The notes under the pieces were generated by a model. The model did no database searches and was not told the DNA's origin. It saw only the letters and a list, made by a program, of their open reading frames with translations. Below are positions 24,081-32,281 of a stretch of 34,266 nucleotides of DNA, piece after piece. This DNA comes from Flavobacteriaceae bacterium. GTDB lineage: Bacteria > Bacteroidota > Bacteroidia > Flavobacteriales > Flavobacteriaceae. The position numbers and the translations under genes are program-made. The stretch is from the NCBI GenBank assembly GCA_028825365.1, contig JAPKAF010000014.1, positions 1 through 34,266 of the forward strand. The letters are read 5' to 3'. Positions within the stretch are counted from its first letter, which is position 1; each line of letters opens with the position of its first letter.

Positions 24081-26960
24081 ATGAAAAATAATTTACTAGT
24101 TTTTTTCGTTTCTGTTTTTTCATTTTTTAGTGCCTTTTCTCAATTTGGTACTATTACTGGTAGTGTTCAAGATGATAAAAGTAATGACCCTATCCAAAAC
24201 GTAAAAATCCTTATACAAGATTCTGAAATTATAGTTTTTTCAGATGATAACGGAATGTTTTCTTTTAATAAAACAGCTCTATCTGGTAAACAAACTCTAC
24301 TTTTCTCTAAATCTGGATATGATAATAAATCTTTTAAAGTAATTGTTCCAGATGATGGATCAGTCAATATTAATAATTTGAAATTATCTTATAAAATTCA
24401 AATTTCAAATGTTGCATCATCAGATATCAGTACCTCAACTAACGATGAACCTGTTAAAGAAAATGTAATTGAAGAAGTTCAAAATATAGATGTTACTGAT
24501 GATGCTATTCAATCCCCTGAAAACGACCTCTTCACTATTTCATTAAGTGACGATGAACTAAGTGATGATACTTCTGGTTCAGACAACATATCAGGCTTAT
24601 TACAGTCATCAAAAGACGTTTTCTTTAGAACTGCCGCATACGAGTTTAGTTCCTCTTTTTTCAAGGTTAGAGGACTTGATTCTGACAATGGTATTGTTCA
24701 TATTAACGGTATTGAAATGAACAAGTTATATAATGGAAGACCTCAATGGGGCAACTGGGGTGGTTTAAATGATGTTTTGAGAAATCAAGAATTTACTGAT
24801 GGTATTAGACCTTCAACATATAGCTTTGGAGGACTTCTAGGTTCCAATAATATTAATGTCCGTGCTTCAGAATACAGTAAAGGAGGAAGAGTAACATACT
24901 CATCATCAAATAGAAGTTATACAAACAGGTTAATGGCTACATACTCTTCTGGTATTATAGAAGGTGGTTGGTCTTATGCTCTTTCTATGGGAAGAAGGTG
25001 GGGTGATGAAGGATATCAAGATGCTACTTTTTATGATTCTAATTCATTGTTTTTTTCTGTTGAAAAGAAAATTAGTAACAAACACAGTATTAACTTTACT
25101 GGAATATACGCTCCCAATAGAAGAGGTAAGTCTTCTCCAAATACACAAGAAGTATATGACTTAAAAAATATACGTTATAATGATTATTGGGGTTTACATG
25201 ATGGTAAAAAAAGAAATTCACGTATTAAAAGAGTAGTAGAACCAATTCTTATGTTAAATCATTATTGGAACATAAATGATAATACTTCACTTAATACTAA
25301 TATTGGTTATCAATTTGGAGAGTTAGGAAATACTAGGCTAGATTATGCTGGAGGTGCAAACCCTAGCCCTTCTTATTATCAAGATTTACCCAGTTATTAT
25401 CTAGCTGACAATAATGGACCTGATTATGAAGGAGCATTCTTAGCACAGCAAAATTTCGTTAATGATGGTCAAATTAATTGGAATAGAATATATGATGCTA
25501 ATATCACTAATACTGTTGCAAATCTAAATGCAGCTTATGTTCAATATGAGGACAGAAGTGATGACAAACAGTTGACGATTAATTCTACATTTAAAAAAGA
25601 ATTAAATGAGAATATATCTTTTAATTCAACGATAAACTATAAAAAATTAGTTTCAAATAATTTCGCACAAATAACAGATATGTTGGGTGGCTCAGGTTAT
25701 TCCAATATTGATTCTTTCGATAATTTACAATACGATTTATTAAACCCTAATTCAATTGTTGGTGAGGGGGATAAATTTAAATATAATTATAATTTGTTTG
25801 CAGACGTAATTAACGCTTACTCTCAATTTGTTTTTAAATATAATAAGCTAGATTTTTATGTGGCTGCAAGTTATACCGACACAAATTATCAAAGAGAAGG
25901 TTTATTTGATAATGAAGCTAATACTGGAAATTCTTTAGGGAAAGGTGAAAAAATTAACTTTTCTGGATATGGTGCAAAATTAGGTTTTACATATAAATTT
26001 TCAGGAAAGCATTTACTTGATTTTAATACAGCCTACATAACTAAAGCACCTTCATTTAGAAACACATTTACAAACTCAAGAGTAAATCATAATGTTGTTG
26101 GAGTTGATTCGAATGGGCTAATCAATAACAACCCTATTAGTGAAGAAAAGATTACTGCTATTGATGCAAACTATATATACAGATCTTCTATAATCAATGC
26201 TAGATTAACAGGGTTTTACACTAACATAAAAGATGCTAATGAAATTTCATTTTATTATGCAGACGGTTTAGTAGGGTTTGAAGAAACTAATGAATTTGTA
26301 CAAGAAATATTACAAGGAATCGATAAAAAATATTTTGGTGCTGAGTTCGGCCTCGAAGCTCAAATTACATCTACTGTTAAGTTAAAAGGTGCAGCTTCAT
26401 TTGGACAATATACATATGATAATAACCCAAATCTATATTTAGCTTCTGATAATAATACAGTTTCAATGGGAGAGTCGAACTTAAAAAACTACAAGTTAGC
26501 TGGTGGACCTCAAAGAGCGTATTCAACTGGGTTTGAATATAGAGATCCTAATTATTGGTGGTTTGGAGCTACTGCAAACTTTTTCACTAATACTTATTTA
26601 GATATTAGCCCATTAACTAGGACTCAAAACTTTTATTTAGCTCAAGATGGAATACCATTTACTGATTATGATCCCTCACAAGCTAGAGAATTGTTAAAAC
26701 AAGAGAAATTTGATGACTATATGGTGGTAAATGCGGTTGGAGGTAAGTCTTGGAAAATTGATGATTATTACATCGGACTCTTCGCTACTATAAATAACAT
26801 CTTAAATCATCAGTATAAAACTGGTGGATTTGAACAAGGAAGAAATGCAAATTACCAAGAACTTAGCGAAGACGTAAATAAGCCTCAAAGAGTTTTTGGA
26901 CCAAAGTACTGGTACGGTAGAGGCACAAATTATTTCTTAAACCTATATTTTAGATTCTAA
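24081..26960 (+). CDS. TonB-dependent receptor with carboxypeptidase-like N-terminal domain
   Basis: A 959-residue outer-membrane transporter. Order of parts: signal peptide to about residue 21 (FFSAFSQ); a carboxypeptidase-regulatory-like beta domain at about 24-100 (GTITGSVQDDKSNDPIQNVK, FSFNKTALSG); an acidic Asp/Glu/Ser-rich linker at about 110-175 ending SLSDDELSDDTSGSDN; a plug at about 180-290 (ISGLLQSSKDVFF, FKVRGLDSDNG, QWGNWGGLNDVLR, GLLGSNNINVRAS); and a barrel ending NLYFRF. The DDEL linker with SGLLQSSKDVF and WGGLNDV is the form I associate with receptors paired with DUF5689 proteins, and such a gene follows after 21 bases. The ligand is unknown; nucleic-acid or phosphate compounds are suggested by the divergent phosphoesterase. 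It is a paralogue in the plug region of the receptor at 19898. Confidence 0.93.
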   Translation: MKNNLLVFFVSVFSFFSAFSQFGTITGSVQDDKSNDPIQNVKILIQDSEIIVFSDDNGMFSFNKTALSGKQTLLFSKSGYDNKSFKVIVPDDGSVNINNLKLSYKIQISNVASSDISTSTNDEPVKENVIEEVQNIDVTDDAIQSPENDLFTISLSDDELSDDTSGSDNISGLLQSSKDVFFRTAAYEFSSSFFKVRGLDSDNGIVHINGIEMNKLYNGRPQWGNWGGLNDVLRNQEFTDGIRPSTYSFGGLLGSNNINVRASEYSKGGRVTYSSSNRSYTNRLMATYSSGIIEGGWSYALSMGRRWGDEGYQDATFYDSNSLFFSVEKKISNKHSINFTGIYAPNRRGKSSPNTQEVYDLKNIRYNDYWGLHDGKKRNSRIKRVVEPILMLNHYWNINDNTSLNTNIGYQFGELGNTRLDYAGGANPSPSYYQDLPSYYLADNNGPDYEGAFLAQQNFVNDGQINWNRIYDANITNTVANLNAAYVQYEDRSDDKQLTINSTFKKELNENISFNSTINYKKLVSNNFAQITDMLGGSGYSNIDSFDNLQYDLLNPNSIVGEGDKFKYNYNLFADVINAYSQFVFKYNKLDFYVAASYTDTNYQREGLFDNEANTGNSLGKGEKINFSGYGAKLGFTYKFSGKHLLDFNTAYITKAPSFRNTFTNSRVNHNVVGVDSNGLINNNPISEEKITAIDANYIYRSSIINARLTGFYTNIKDANEISFYYADGLVGFEETNEFVQEILQGIDKKYFGAEFGLEAQITSTVKLKGAASFGQYTYDNNPNLYLASDNNTVSMGESNLKNYKLAGGPQRAYSTGFEYRDPNYWWFGATANFFTNTYLDISPLTRTQNFYLAQDGIPFTDYDPSQARELLKQEKFDDYMVVNAVGGKSWKIDDYYIGLFATINNILNHQYKTGGFEQGRNANYQELSEDVNKPQRVFGPKYWYGRGTNYFLNLYFRF

Positions 26961-26981
26961 CAAAGACAAAAATTATATATT

Positions 26982-28334
26982 ATGAAGCTTAATACAACTT
27001 TTAAATTATTCTCACTTTTATTTTTATTAATAACATATAACTCTTGTGTAGAGGATGATGATTATACAATACCTACAAGCGTTGGTCTTGAAGAGAACCA
27101 ATCGTTAAATGTATTACTCGATCAAATTAACTCCAATGAAGTTGATTTGTTGACTATCAGTCAGGTTAAAAATCTCTTTGTAAGTGGACAAGCAGTTAAT
27201 ATCGAATCAAGTATAGCAGTTAAAGGATATGTAGTCTCATCAGATTTAACTGGGAATTTCTATAAAGAATTTTATATTCAAGACGAACCATCAAATCCTA
27301 CAGCAGGTTTAAAAGTCGTTCTTAATCAGGTAGACACCTACAATCAATTTAATATTGGTAGAGAAATATATATTAGGCTGCAAAATCTATACATAGGCGA
27401 AACTAATTCTGGAGATGGTGTAATTGCTATTGGAGGTAGAGCTGATGGAAATGAGGTTGGGCAAATTACAGAAAATATGATGGCTGATTATTTACTTAGA
27501 TCTAATACCACAGAAACAATAATACCATTCGAAGTAACTCTAGGCCAAGTAAATGACTCACATATTGGATTATTCATACAAGCTAATGACACTCAGTTTC
27601 CAGTAGGCTACTCAGGGTTGACTTTTGTAGATCCTACTGATGACTATGACTCTTTAAGAGATTTAGAGAGCTGTGAGGATTCAGGATCTATTAAAGTAGA
27701 AACCAGTGCATTTGCTAGTTTTCAAGACAGACTACTCCCAACTGACGGTAAAGGATCAATTTCAGGTGTAGTTACAAAAAGTTATAACGGTGATGACAGA
27801 GTGTTAGCTTTAAACAATATTGATGATATTAATTTTGATGGAGCAAGATGTGATCCATTATTTTCAGATAATTTTTCTTCAAATAATTTAGATAATTGGA
27901 CTCAGTTCAGTATTGAAGGTGAGCAAGTATGGGACATTACACCATATGGAAATCCTGCCCCAAGCGCTAGAATTTCTGGTTATGCTGGTGGAAATGTAGT
28001 TAATGAAGATTGGCTTATCTCAAATCCTATTGATTTATCTGGACTTACTGATATTAAACTTAATTTTCAAACTGTTGTTAGATATGGAGGACCCGCATTA
28101 GAGGTTTATATGACTACTGATTATGTTGGAGGTGATCCAACAGACTCTACATGGACTCAATTAGATGCTGTTATCGATACCGATAATGGAAGCTGGACTT
28201 CTTGGACTGATTCTGGAGATTTAGATGTTTCTGCTGCTGCTGGTCAGAATTTATATGTAGCGTTTAAATACAGGTCTACATCATCTGGGGCAGCTACTTA
28301 TGAGCTAGATAATGTTTTAGTTAGTGGGGAATAA
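26982..28334 (+). CDS. DUF5689 lipoprotein with C-terminal choice-of-anchor-J-like domain
   Basis: A 450-residue lipoprotein probably displayed on the cell surface. The signal ends ITYNSC with lipid Cys22, followed at once by VEDDD, an acidic patch like the lipoprotein export signal of Bacteroidota. Residues about 40-265 form the DUF5689 region (VKGYVVSSDLTGNFYKEFYI, GREIYIRLQNLYIG, DGKGSISGVVTKSY), an OB-fold-like domain. Residues about 285-448 (LFSDNFSSNNLDNWTQFS, NEDWLISNPIDLSG, LYVAFKYRSTSSGAATYELD) resemble the choice-of-anchor-J/MAM-like beta sandwich. It lies 21 bases after the TonB receptor and ends in a terminator, so the two are one operon. By analogy with SusCD pairs it may be the receptor's surface ligand-binding partner; this is inference. 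Confidence 0.87.
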   Translation: MKLNTTFKLFSLLFLLITYNSCVEDDDYTIPTSVGLEENQSLNVLLDQINSNEVDLLTISQVKNLFVSGQAVNIESSIAVKGYVVSSDLTGNFYKEFYIQDEPSNPTAGLKVVLNQVDTYNQFNIGREIYIRLQNLYIGETNSGDGVIAIGGRADGNEVGQITENMMADYLLRSNTTETIIPFEVTLGQVNDSHIGLFIQANDTQFPVGYSGLTFVDPTDDYDSLRDLESCEDSGSIKVETSAFASFQDRLLPTDGKGSISGVVTKSYNGDDRVLALNNIDDINFDGARCDPLFSDNFSSNNLDNWTQFSIEGEQVWDITPYGNPAPSARISGYAGGNVVNEDWLISNPIDLSGLTDIKLNFQTVVRYGGPALEVYMTTDYVGGDPTDSTWTQLDAVIDTDNGSWTSWTDSGDLDVSAAAGQNLYVAFKYRSTSSGAATYELDNVLVSGE

Positions 28335-28359
28335 CAATATATAACTTTAATAATATTTT

Positions 28360-28394
28360 AAAAATCCTTTGATTTAATAATCAAGGGATTTTTT
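28360..28394 (+). terminator. intrinsic terminator after the DUF5689 gene, possibly bidirectional
   Basis: A 14-bp stem with one G-U pair (AAAAATCCTTTGAT at 28360-28373 with ATCAAGGGATTTTT at 28380-28393), a 6-base loop and six T ending at 28394. The left A-run means it could also stop minus-strand transcripts from the convergent lipoprotein gene. Confidence 0.85.
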
Positions 28395-28490
28395 ATGTAG
28401 AAATTGTTTTGAAGTATTGACAAAAAATTACCACAGTAATAGAGCCCTAGCTTGTTTAATTTTATCAATTATAAGTTTAGTAGAGCTGAA

Positions 28491-29327
28491 TTAAAGGTTG
28501 TAATCTGGATCGTGACTATTCATTGCATCTTCAGCAACTGTATGTAGGTCTGTATTAAAACCAGTAACGTAATCATTAGTACTAAGATCAACTTTGTATA
28601 TGCCTTTCAACCACATAAGTGCTCCGGTAGAAGCAGTCATTTCTCCTTGATGTCCTTGTTCATCGGTAAAAAGGGAAGTCTCAAATGGACCAGTTTCTAA
28701 GATGCTATCTAAAAGTAAATCATCCTTGTACATTTGCCATAAATCTATACTTGCTTTACCAGTAGGGATTGAGAAGATATTTGTTGAAGGAAATTCAGCA
28801 CGTAAGGAATCTATCAATTCTAGGTGAACATTTTGATTGATATGTGCTGTAAATGTTTCTTGTACTGTAGCAAATCCAGATTGTTGCGCTGTCTGTTCCC
28901 AGTCATTCGGAAAATTTGGGGGGCTAATTGACAAAAATATTGTGATGTCTGGATTATTTTGAAGTGCATATGCAATCCAATTTCTAGTACCTTCAAAAGA
29001 TTCATTTAATCCACGAGAATCAGCAACCATTCCAAAAACTTCAACATTACCTGCATCAAGCGTTTCTTTAATTCGTTGATTTTTAGCACCTGTGTCATTC
29101 CATAAACCTATAGGAAACCCAGATGCTCCAGAAGAAAAAACATAAGTTTGGTTGTGATTGATAAGGCCAGCATCTATTGCTATTTCTCCAATTCTATTTG
29201 CATAAGGTTTAAAATAACTATGCCCCATTAATAGCATATTATAGCCTAATTTTTCATCTACCTCTTCTTTCGCACAAGATGTTAATATTAAAGGTAGTAC
29301 TAGTATTAGTATGGCTATTTTTTTCAT
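28491..29327 (-). CDS. SGNH-hydrolase-like lipoprotein
   Basis: A 278-residue lipoprotein; the signal ends ILTSC (Cys18), followed by AKEEVDE, an acidic patch compatible with surface export. The mature part starts YNMLLMGHSYFKPYA, where GHS with Ser37 stands where SGNH hydrolases have their GDS nucleophile. Other parts are FSSGASGFPIGLW, DITIFLSISPPNFP, and a late FTDEQGHQG with Asp222 and His226 as a candidate Asp-His pair (four apart rather than the usual three). I do not know a named family for it and the substrate is unknown; an esterase or deacetylase acting on a glycan is one guess. It lies 20 bases beyond the OmpA-unit terminator and so must use its own promoter or read-through. It converges with the DUF5689 gene. 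Confidence 0.6.
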   Translation of the reverse strand: MKKIAILILVLPLILTSCAKEEVDEKLGYNMLLMGHSYFKPYANRIGEIAIDAGLINHNQTYVFSSGASGFPIGLWNDTGAKNQRIKETLDAGNVEVFGMVADSRGLNESFEGTRNWIAYALQNNPDITIFLSISPPNFPNDWEQTAQQSGFATVQETFTAHINQNVHLELIDSLRAEFPSTNIFSIPTGKASIDLWQMYKDDLLLDSILETGPFETSLFTDEQGHQGEMTASTGALMWLKGIYKVDLSTNDYVTGFNTDLHTVAEDAMNSHDPDYNL

Positions 29328-29346
29328 TAGCTTTTGTACTTAAGAT

Positions 29347-29377
29347 AAAAAAAACCTTCTATTAGAAGGTTTTTTTT
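29347..29377 (-). terminator. intrinsic terminator of the type IX cargo/PorP/OmpA unit
   Basis: A perfect 14-bp stem: eight A plus CCTTCT (29347-29360) pairs with AGAAGG plus eight T (29364-29377), with a 3-base loop. On the minus strand the A-run becomes the T-tail, 23 bases after the OmpA-like stop. It is symmetric enough to act on both strands. Confidence 0.85.
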
Positions 29378-29400
29378 AATATATATATATAATTCAAGTC

Positions 29401-31329
29401 TTATTCACCAGGGTTTCCTGCAGTTATAATAAATTCTGATCTTCTATTTAATTGATCTTCTTCATCATTACAGTTTGAGCAATCTACAACAGGATTAGAT
29501 TCTCCTTTTCCAACTGCTGACAGTCTAGTAGATTCAATACCTTTAGAGATCACATACTGCATTGTTGTTTTTGCTCTTCTGTCAGATAACTTCTGATTAT
29601 ATGAAGAAGGGCCTTTACTATCTGTATGGGACTCAATACTAACAGTCATCTCAGGATACTTAATCATTACTTGAACTAAATTATCCAGTTCAAATGCTGC
29701 TTCAGACTTAATATTTGATTTGTCAAAATCGAAGTAAATTGCATTTAATTCAATTTTTTCAGCGACAATAATTTTTTCAATTGGATCTAGCATTACATCT
29801 ATCGAAGTAAATTCTTCGTTAGACATTTCTAAATCTACTATTTTACTGCTATACCCTTCTTTAGATACAATTAATTTACCTGCTTCATCACAAACTAGCA
29901 TAAATTCAGCCACACCTTCCTTAGAACTTGTCTTAGTGCTTGCAATATTACCATCCTTATCAGAAACAGATGTAGTTGCCGAATCCACTACTAGTTTAGT
30001 CTTGGAATCAATTACGTTTGCAGTTAATAACACATCACAAATAGGAACTAATCTTTTGATAGAGTATACATCATCACTTCCTTTTCCGCCGCTTCTGTTT
30101 GATGATACAAAACCTGTACCACTAGATTCATTCATGTTGAAAGCAAAATCATCTGCATTACTGTTTACAGGAATACCTACATTTCTTACTGAGGCCCATT
30201 TTCCATCAACCTCTTTAGTAAAAAAGACATCTAAACCTCCTAGACCCAGCTGAGAATCTGAAGAAAAGTATAAGTTGTTTTTGTCACCGATAAAAGGAAA
30301 CATCTCTTGGCCTTCAGTGTTTATTTTTTGACCTAAATTCTCTACATTATTAATGTCTCCTTTTTCATCTATATCTCCCCTGTAGATATCGAAATTTCCA
30401 AATCCACCTGGCATATCGGATGAAAAATATAATGTTTTCCCATCAGAACTTAGCGATGGATTTTTTACTGAGTATTCTACGCTATTAATATTTAAACCAA
30501 CAACATTTTTGTCTCCTACAGATATTTTATATATACCCAAAAGACTTGTTATATTATTAGATTCTGGATCTTCAACATACTCGTTTTCATAAAAACTCTC
30601 TCTTGTAAGATACATGTTACCATTATCGTCAAAACTTGCTAACCCTTCATGATATTTTGTATTAATATTTGAGTCTAAATAATCTTCATTTATGTAGCTT
30701 CCACTTTCTGAAACATCAAAACTATACACATCTAAGTATGGTTCATTATTCCATCCATAACTAATTCTCTGTGTAATCCAACGACCAATATCAAATAATC
30801 CTACAGTATTTCTAGAGGATGTTATATATAATTTATTGTTATTTAAAGTTCCTCCAAAATCAGAATATTCGCTGTTAATATCTAAATTTTGAACATTAAA
30901 CCTTTTACCCTTAGAAATAATCTTTGGTAGATAGTTAGGATCTTTCATAAATGCTGTAGATCTATTGTCTGCTGGTCTTAGCTCTACAAACTTACTCATC
31001 CACTTATTAGATAGTTTGTATTTTCCATTTGCTTTTAACATTTGAGAATACTTAAAAATAATATCTGGATCTGTACTATCTTCGGCTAATGTTGCGTACC
31101 ATTTCTCAGCTTCTACAGTATTAAATATATTATAGTAGCACTCTGCAAGTTGACCTACAATATAGTCACTAGAATTCCCTTTATCAATTAGTTTTTTATA
31201 ACTCTCAGAAGCTTTTACAAATTCAAGCCTTGAGAATTGTTTATCAGCTTTTTTTGAACTATTGTCTTGAGCATTTACAGAAACAATGCTTAGAAAAGTT
31301 AAAGTAATAAGTGTAAATATGTTTTTCAT
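29401..31329 (-). CDS. OmpA family protein with TPR-like and PD40 repeats
   Basis: A 642-residue exported envelope protein. Order: signal peptide (IVSVNAQ, to about residue 21); a TPR-like helical region at about 27-125 (KADKQFSRLEFVKASESYKK, YIVGQLAECYYN); a PD40-type beta-propeller at about 150-420 (NPSLSSDGKTLYFSSDMPGG, FPFIGDKNNLYFSSDS, FAFNMNESSGTGFVSSNR); a short carboxypeptidase-like beta domain at about 445-510; and a C-terminal OmpA domain at about 525-640 (IYFDFDKSNIKSEAAFELD, SIESHTDSKGPSSYNQKLSD, LNRRSEF), whose Asp and Arg bind peptidoglycan. It is last in an operon after PorP/SprF (21 bases), the usual layout for type IX cargo modules. It probably ties the surface complex to the cell wall, a role inferred from homologues. 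Confidence 0.92.
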   Translation of the reverse strand: MKNIFTLITLTFLSIVSVNAQDNSSKKADKQFSRLEFVKASESYKKLIDKGNSSDYIVGQLAECYYNIFNTVEAEKWYATLAEDSTDPDIIFKYSQMLKANGKYKLSNKWMSKFVELRPADNRSTAFMKDPNYLPKIISKGKRFNVQNLDINSEYSDFGGTLNNNKLYITSSRNTVGLFDIGRWITQRISYGWNNEPYLDVYSFDVSESGSYINEDYLDSNINTKYHEGLASFDDNGNMYLTRESFYENEYVEDPESNNITSLLGIYKISVGDKNVVGLNINSVEYSVKNPSLSSDGKTLYFSSDMPGGFGNFDIYRGDIDEKGDINNVENLGQKINTEGQEMFPFIGDKNNLYFSSDSQLGLGGLDVFFTKEVDGKWASVRNVGIPVNSNADDFAFNMNESSGTGFVSSNRSGGKGSDDVYSIKRLVPICDVLLTANVIDSKTKLVVDSATTSVSDKDGNIASTKTSSKEGVAEFMLVCDEAGKLIVSKEGYSSKIVDLEMSNEEFTSIDVMLDPIEKIIVAEKIELNAIYFDFDKSNIKSEAAFELDNLVQVMIKYPEMTVSIESHTDSKGPSSYNQKLSDRRAKTTMQYVISKGIESTRLSAVGKGESNPVVDCSNCNDEEDQLNRRSEFIITAGNPGE

Positions 31330-31350
31330 AATAATTTTAGCTTAGCTTAT

Positions 31351-32262
31351 TTAAAAATATCTTGGTGATTTTGAAACTTTCGTATTGAAATTTAAATCGA
31401 AATTGATAAATACTTCGTGAGAAGATTTAGCAATAAAGTTTAATTCGGATTGTACGCTATCGTACGCATATCCTATTCTACAACTTGGACTAACTTTAAA
31501 ATTTATCATCCCAGTCATTGCTGCATCTAGTCTATATCCGACTCCTAGCTCAACGATATCATACATAAATATGTTAGCGTTTAAATCTAAACTCGCTGGA
31601 CTTTCTGCTGTATACTTAAGAAATGCATGTGGCTTTAATTTAAAGTCATTAGATAGGTCGAATACATAACCTGTGGCAGCAAATAAATGTTGAGTTTCCG
31701 ACCCAATGTTATAATCATCTGCATCTAAATGTACAGAGTTTAAAATGTTTGGCATAGATACAGAAACATAATACTTATTTGGTCTATAAAAATACACTCC
31801 AGCTCCGATATTAGGCGTCATTTCACTTATATCATTTGCAAAGAACGGATCATTTAAGTCTATCAATGTCAAATCCACTAAACCTATATCATGAGAAGTA
31901 ACACCCGCTTTTAACCCAAAGGCTAGTTTATTTTCTTTTGCTAAATTTAATGTGTACGAGAAATCAATATAAGCATTGGTTTCCTTCACAGGCCCAATTT
32001 GATCAGATATTATAGACATCCCTAGTCCAACATTCTTTCCAACTGGAGTATGAATATTTATTGTACTAGTTTCTGGAGCTCCATCTAGACCTTCCCACTG
32101 ATTTCTATAAAGGATACCAACCCCTAAGCCATTACTTGAACCAGCATAAGCGGGATTGATTACATTCATATTATACATGTATTGTGTATACTGAGGATCT
32201 TGTTGAGCACTCGATGAGAATGCATAGAGAAAAATTAAAAGTATTAAATAACGTTTTTTCAT
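31351..32262 (-). CDS. PorP/SprF family type IX secretion membrane protein
   Basis: A 303-residue outer-membrane beta-barrel-like protein. The signal peptide ends FSSSAQ, followed by the family hallmark QDPQYTQYMYNMNVINPAYAGS. Later family segments are LGVGILYRNQWEGLDGAPET, PVGKNVGLGMSIISD, NIGAGVYFYRPNKYYVSVSMPNIL and VGYRLDAAMTG. PorP/SprF proteins are required for secretion or surface anchoring of cargo proteins with the gliding-motility (type B) C-terminal domain, and just such a cargo gene lies immediately upstream (19 bases). The downstream OmpA gene completes the trio. The family call is firm; that it serves this particular cargo is inferred from adjacency. Confidence 0.93.
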   Translation of the reverse strand: MKKRYLILLIFLYAFSSSAQQDPQYTQYMYNMNVINPAYAGSSNGLGVGILYRNQWEGLDGAPETSTINIHTPVGKNVGLGMSIISDQIGPVKETNAYIDFSYTLNLAKENKLAFGLKAGVTSHDIGLVDLTLIDLNDPFFANDISEMTPNIGAGVYFYRPNKYYVSVSMPNILNSVHLDADDYNIGSETQHLFAATGYVFDLSNDFKLKPHAFLKYTAESPASLDLNANIFMYDIVELGVGYRLDAAMTGMINFKVSPSCRIGYAYDSVQSELNFIAKSSHEVFINFDLNFNTKVSKSPRYF

Positions 32263-32281
32263 TTTTGTATAATTAGAGTTG

